Translations under genes and position numbers: made by a program
The notes under the pieces: generated by a model
Databases searched by the model: none
What the model saw: the letters and a program-made list of their open reading frames with translations, nothing else
What the model was told of the DNA's origin: nothing
Shown here: in pieces, positions 61,082 through 64,000 of the stretch
Numbering within the stretch: the stretch's first letter is position 1
How the letters are laid out: every line of letters starts with the position of its first letter
Source of the DNA: Pelecanus crispus
Taxonomy: Eukaryota > Chordata > Aves > Pelecaniformes > Pelecanidae
Direction of reading: 5' to 3'
Length of the DNA stretch: 64,000 bases
NCBI RefSeq assembly: GCF_030463565.1
Contig: NC_134644.1
Coordinates: forward strand, 150,127,967 to 150,191,966

Positions 61082-64000
61082 GTATTTTTACACATCAGGT
61101 GGAGCTTGAGGGACTCTAGTCGTACATACTTTTATTACGATTGGTGTAAAACTTTCTCGCTTCATTTTAAAGGTATAGGCTTGGAAAAATTCAGAGCGCA
61201 GGCTCAGTGAGGAGTGGTCTCACCTTAGAGGTGGGTAGGTTTTGGGATGGAGGTGTGTTTTGGTATTATAATGATATTATAATGAGCAAAGTTTACCAAA
61301 AGGACAGCATTTTGTCAAAATCATGACAGTTTGTTGGCTCAGGGTATCAATTATGTAGCTTATCGGTGCTGTGGTCCTCTCCTGAGTCCCTTATCACAGA
61401 GCTTGGCCGTGGTGTCTCCACACCACTCCTCCCTCTGGGCAACTCCCCTTAGAGCCAGTGCACCAGGCTCCCCTGATGTTGCCAACATCCAAGGTTGCAG
61501 GCTTAGGGAACTCCCTGTGGGATAGATTCCTGGCATCCAGCTGCATTTCATCTGGACAGCTTCTTCAATGCCGTGTTTTTCTTGAAATTGTAAATCTAAG
61601 TCTAATGTCTAAGTCACCTCCAGCAATTACTCCACACGGTGCCACACCACAACAACTGCCTCTTGTTTGTATAGGGAATTTCATCATGTCCTGCTGCAAA
61701 ATCACTCCTGTATTTCCAGTGACAGGCTTGATTTTTCCCACCCAGCCATATTTCAGTCTCAGCTTCATCAAACCTTGCACAACATTTGACACTGAGCTTT
61801 GCCCAGAAGTTGCAGCACTGAGTCCAGTGCCGGCGGCCTTCCCAGCAGCAGGATTTCAACTACTGGTCTCCCACAGGAGAGCTAACCCCCAGCACAGGAG
61901 CAGAATTTCTCTTCCCACCTCATACACCCACGTTGGTGTTTAAGCTTATCACTGAACTTGGTGGAGGGCAAGGTGTCTTTGATTCATTTGAACCACTGTT
62001 GGTATTGGTTTTCCGTGGGAATGAATGAGATTTTTGGGAGCAGCTGTTGCCATGGGAGGATCCCAAGTGCCTCCTGACGGCACCAGCTCCATGATGGTGC
62101 CTGCACCAGGTGAACCTGGAGCCAGCCAAGATGCTTCCCATCATCTTCCTGCTTCTTTGCCAAAAGCTGCAGGTTTTAGAAATTGCTTTTCCTACTGCAC
62201 TGAAGAGGTTTGTAGTTTTGAGTCCAGATTAGGTGGCTCATAGGCCAGCCTGGGCAAGCCAGCATTAAACATCTTCTAGTCAGCAGGTGCCACCAGCCTG
62301 GTTAACAAAGGGAGTTTCTTCCACACTGACCTGCTGCCCCGGGGGCTATTCATCACAGCCCCAAAAGCTTATTCTCCCACACAGCAATCTGGGAAGCCCC
62401 AGGAGGGGGCAGCTTTGGATTTTGTGCCCTGCATCAAGATCTCCCGGGCGTCTGTGGGTGGGGTGACCACCGCATGGGTGCAGCACCCACCACCTCGCTG
62501 GGGTTTGCTTGTACCTCACATCTCTTCAGGACAGAGACCCAGAAAGCTGAGTGCAAAGGGAACAAAACCACAGCATTTGCTCCTCACGTGCTCTCCTGGC
62601 TTGCTGCTTTCAGTACTGAATTACTGTCCTTTCACCTGAAACACTGCTGATGTAAGGGCTGGCCCAGCGCTGCTCCGCAGCACATGCTGCTCCCAGACTT
62701 GGCCAGGGCTCATGGCTCCAGCAGATTTTCCTGCTCTTCAAGGTAGTGGGACCTTTCTTGGTCATTTTCTTGCCCTCCTCTTGCCCCCACGCAAATCCCA
62801 GTTGAGTTGATGTCTGGAAACAGGCCATTAGGTTATGGCCAAGGCCCCAGCATGCAGTCATCCAGTCTTTGACCAGTGATTGCTCCCCAAAAACCAGAGT
62901 GTAGGAGGACCAAAGCCTCATTAGGAGTTTTTTATTACATTCACAAACTAGTTTGACTAGTTTTTTAATGGTAGGTCAGTGCTAAAAAAATTGTTTTGGG
63001 GCAGTTTTACTGTAACTGTCCTTAACTGACTAGACCATGTGCATGGCCTCCCTCCTGCAAGCAGGAGGGCAGGCTGTGGCATAAATACTAAAATTTTCTG
63101 CATGTAAGGTTTGTGTTTATTTTTCAGTGCATCTTTTCTTGGCATATACTCTTGCTTTCTTGGTCTCCAGGTGACTGCATCCACTATATTTAGCAATAAT
63201 CTTCTGTGGGGAAAAAAAAAAAGAAATGACTTACTGAATTATGGCAAGCTAGTTTCCTACAAAAGCTATACTTCAACAAAGAAGATAACGTGATAAAAAA
63301 TTCAGCCGTGAAATTCAGTACAGGAACAGAAACGTTGCTGTCAAGAAGCGGAAAATGTGCTTATGTAACATTTATCAGCAAACGGTTACAGCTGCTGTTG
63401 ATGTTAACCACTCTGAACGGTTCATGGAAGCACTAAATAAAGAGCTATTCTCACTAGCAGCTGTCCAAAAAAAGGAGAATTTCCTGATGCAGTGGGCTGA
63501 GATCTGGTATAAGGGGTATTAAGGAGTTACTCTGGATTTACACCATCATTGCCAAGAATACAGTTATAGCTCGGTCTAGTTAATTGTTCTGACAAAGATG
63601 CAGAGCTGGCCTGGTTGAGTAATTAGACCTGTAAGGACAAAGGGGGTTGTGTGTGGAAGGAGCTAATGCATTCAGTTATAATGAGCTACTGTTGCAGCAG
63701 TGTTATCTTTTGTGGAGAACAGCTCTGTCTGTGAACAATGGTTTACTCTAACTGAAACAGGAACTTGTGCCTTGCAATATTTCAAAATGATTTGGAACAT
63801 TCATTTTAAAGGGTGTGTTTTCTTGAAGCAGTAACAAATATAGTAAAACATTTTCAAACGTTGTTTTTCAGCCAGTGATCCTCAGGTGTTTCACAATTGT
63901 AAATCACTAGAGCCTAAGCTAAGTAGGAAGAAGTAGGAAGAATAATTTTGTCACCTCCATTTCATGTATGAGATAACAGAAGGACCTGGAGCACATTTCG

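Larger units (their letters stand above)
56921..61636 (-). mobile_element. Defective endogenous retrovirus (provirus), antisense
   Basis: A 4.7-kb provirus is inserted antisense in LAPTM4B intron 4. On the minus strand the order is 5' LTR, primer binding site, gag-like coiled coil, capsid-like region, protease-like copy 1, leader-like region, protease-like copy 2 with RT start, RNase H end, integrase parts, env transmembrane region, 3' LTR. Flanks just outside are cagtg (56916-56920) and cggtg (61637-61641), a 5-bp target duplication with one mismatch. Most of RT, the integrase core and most of env are missing, and all frames have stops or shifts, so it is not functional. The exact family is not recognised; an avian lineage is assumed. 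Confidence 0.85.
60570..61636 (-). repeat. Provirus 5' LTR, 1067 bp
   Basis: The block is bounded by TG and CA (plus strand tgttgc...tccaca). Its two ends, 40 bp (60570-60609) and 124 bp (61513-61636), recur in the 3' LTR. On the minus strand a TATAAAT box (61075-61081) precedes AATAAA (60778-60783) by about 290 bases, fitting U3, R and U5 regions. Near-repeats of a 'ggtcg..gaactatcacg' type lie in the downstream part. Confidence 0.85.
51753..64000 (+). other. LAPTM4B: LAPTM4B intron 4 (5' part)
   Basis: At least 12.2 kb of intron runs to the window end; I did not find exon 5. It contains an old LINE fragment (53290-53760) and an antisense provirus (56921-61636). The flanks 53761-56920 and 61637-64000 show no further feature I can name. 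Confidence 0.8.

Noticed and set aside
56921..61636. Potentially intact or active retrovirus
   Set aside because: Multiple in-frame stops, frameshifts, loss of most RT, integrase core and env, and a gutted 3' LTR rule this out.
1..64000. CRISPR array, bacterial operon, tRNA or rRNA genes
   Set aside because: I found no regularly spaced repeats, no Shine-Dalgarno-linked gene runs and no cloverleaf or rRNA signature; the sequence is animal nuclear DNA.
51753..64000. LAPTM4B exon 5
   Set aside because: I looked for the expected fourth-span and PY-motif coding sequence with splice sites and did not find it; it most likely lies beyond the window.

Overview
The window reads as vertebrate nuclear DNA, and a bird is the best fit. 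It carries CR1 LINE 3' ends with the typical 8-bp ATTCTATG-type tail and a long terminal repeat that I recognise from memory as an abundant avian family. It also carries two genes in the order and orientation known for amniotes. It is not bacterial: coding sequence lies in short exons with GT/AG borders, separated by long AT-rich introns. There is no operon, tRNA, rRNA or CRISPR signal.

Layout. Bases 1-6119 hold the last three coding exons of MTDH (metadherin/LYRIC/AEG-1) on the + strand, 115 codons, followed by its 3' UTR with several candidate poly(A) signals up to about 7.7 kb. From about 7.7 to 26.3 kb is intergenic DNA with no convincing gene; it contains one ~1.1-kb solo-type LTR (22949-24086). 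At 26.3-27.2 kb is a CpG-rich promoter region with a (CCG)9 tract. It leads into LAPTM4B (lysosomal-associated four-span membrane protein), also on the + strand. Coding exons 1-4 (26785-26880, 43591-43702, 50915-50988, 51630-51752) give 135 codons in perfect splice phase. The remaining exons lie beyond the window.

LAPTM4B introns carry the mobile DNA: three CR1 3' ends (two almost identical, 10 kb apart), an old antisense CR1-type reverse-transcriptase region (about 41.2-42.6 kb), another old LINE fragment (about 53.3-53.8 kb), and an antisense defective endogenous retrovirus at 56921-61636. The provirus has a 1067-bp 5' LTR and a primer binding site that matches tRNA-Ser at 17 of 18 bases. 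Its gag-like region has internal repeats. It holds two separate retropepsin-like regions, a fragment of RT start joined to the RNase H end, an integrase lacking its core, an env transmembrane remnant, and a 3' LTR missing about 900 bp. It is flanked by an imperfect 5-bp duplication. All its frames are broken.

The most interesting points are the double-protease layout with a hydrophobic leader and splice-acceptor-like site before the second copy, the tRNA-Ser priming, and the long open frame with polyproline upstream of the LAPTM4B start. The two host genes are not an operon; their adjacency is conserved synteny, as in human 8q22.
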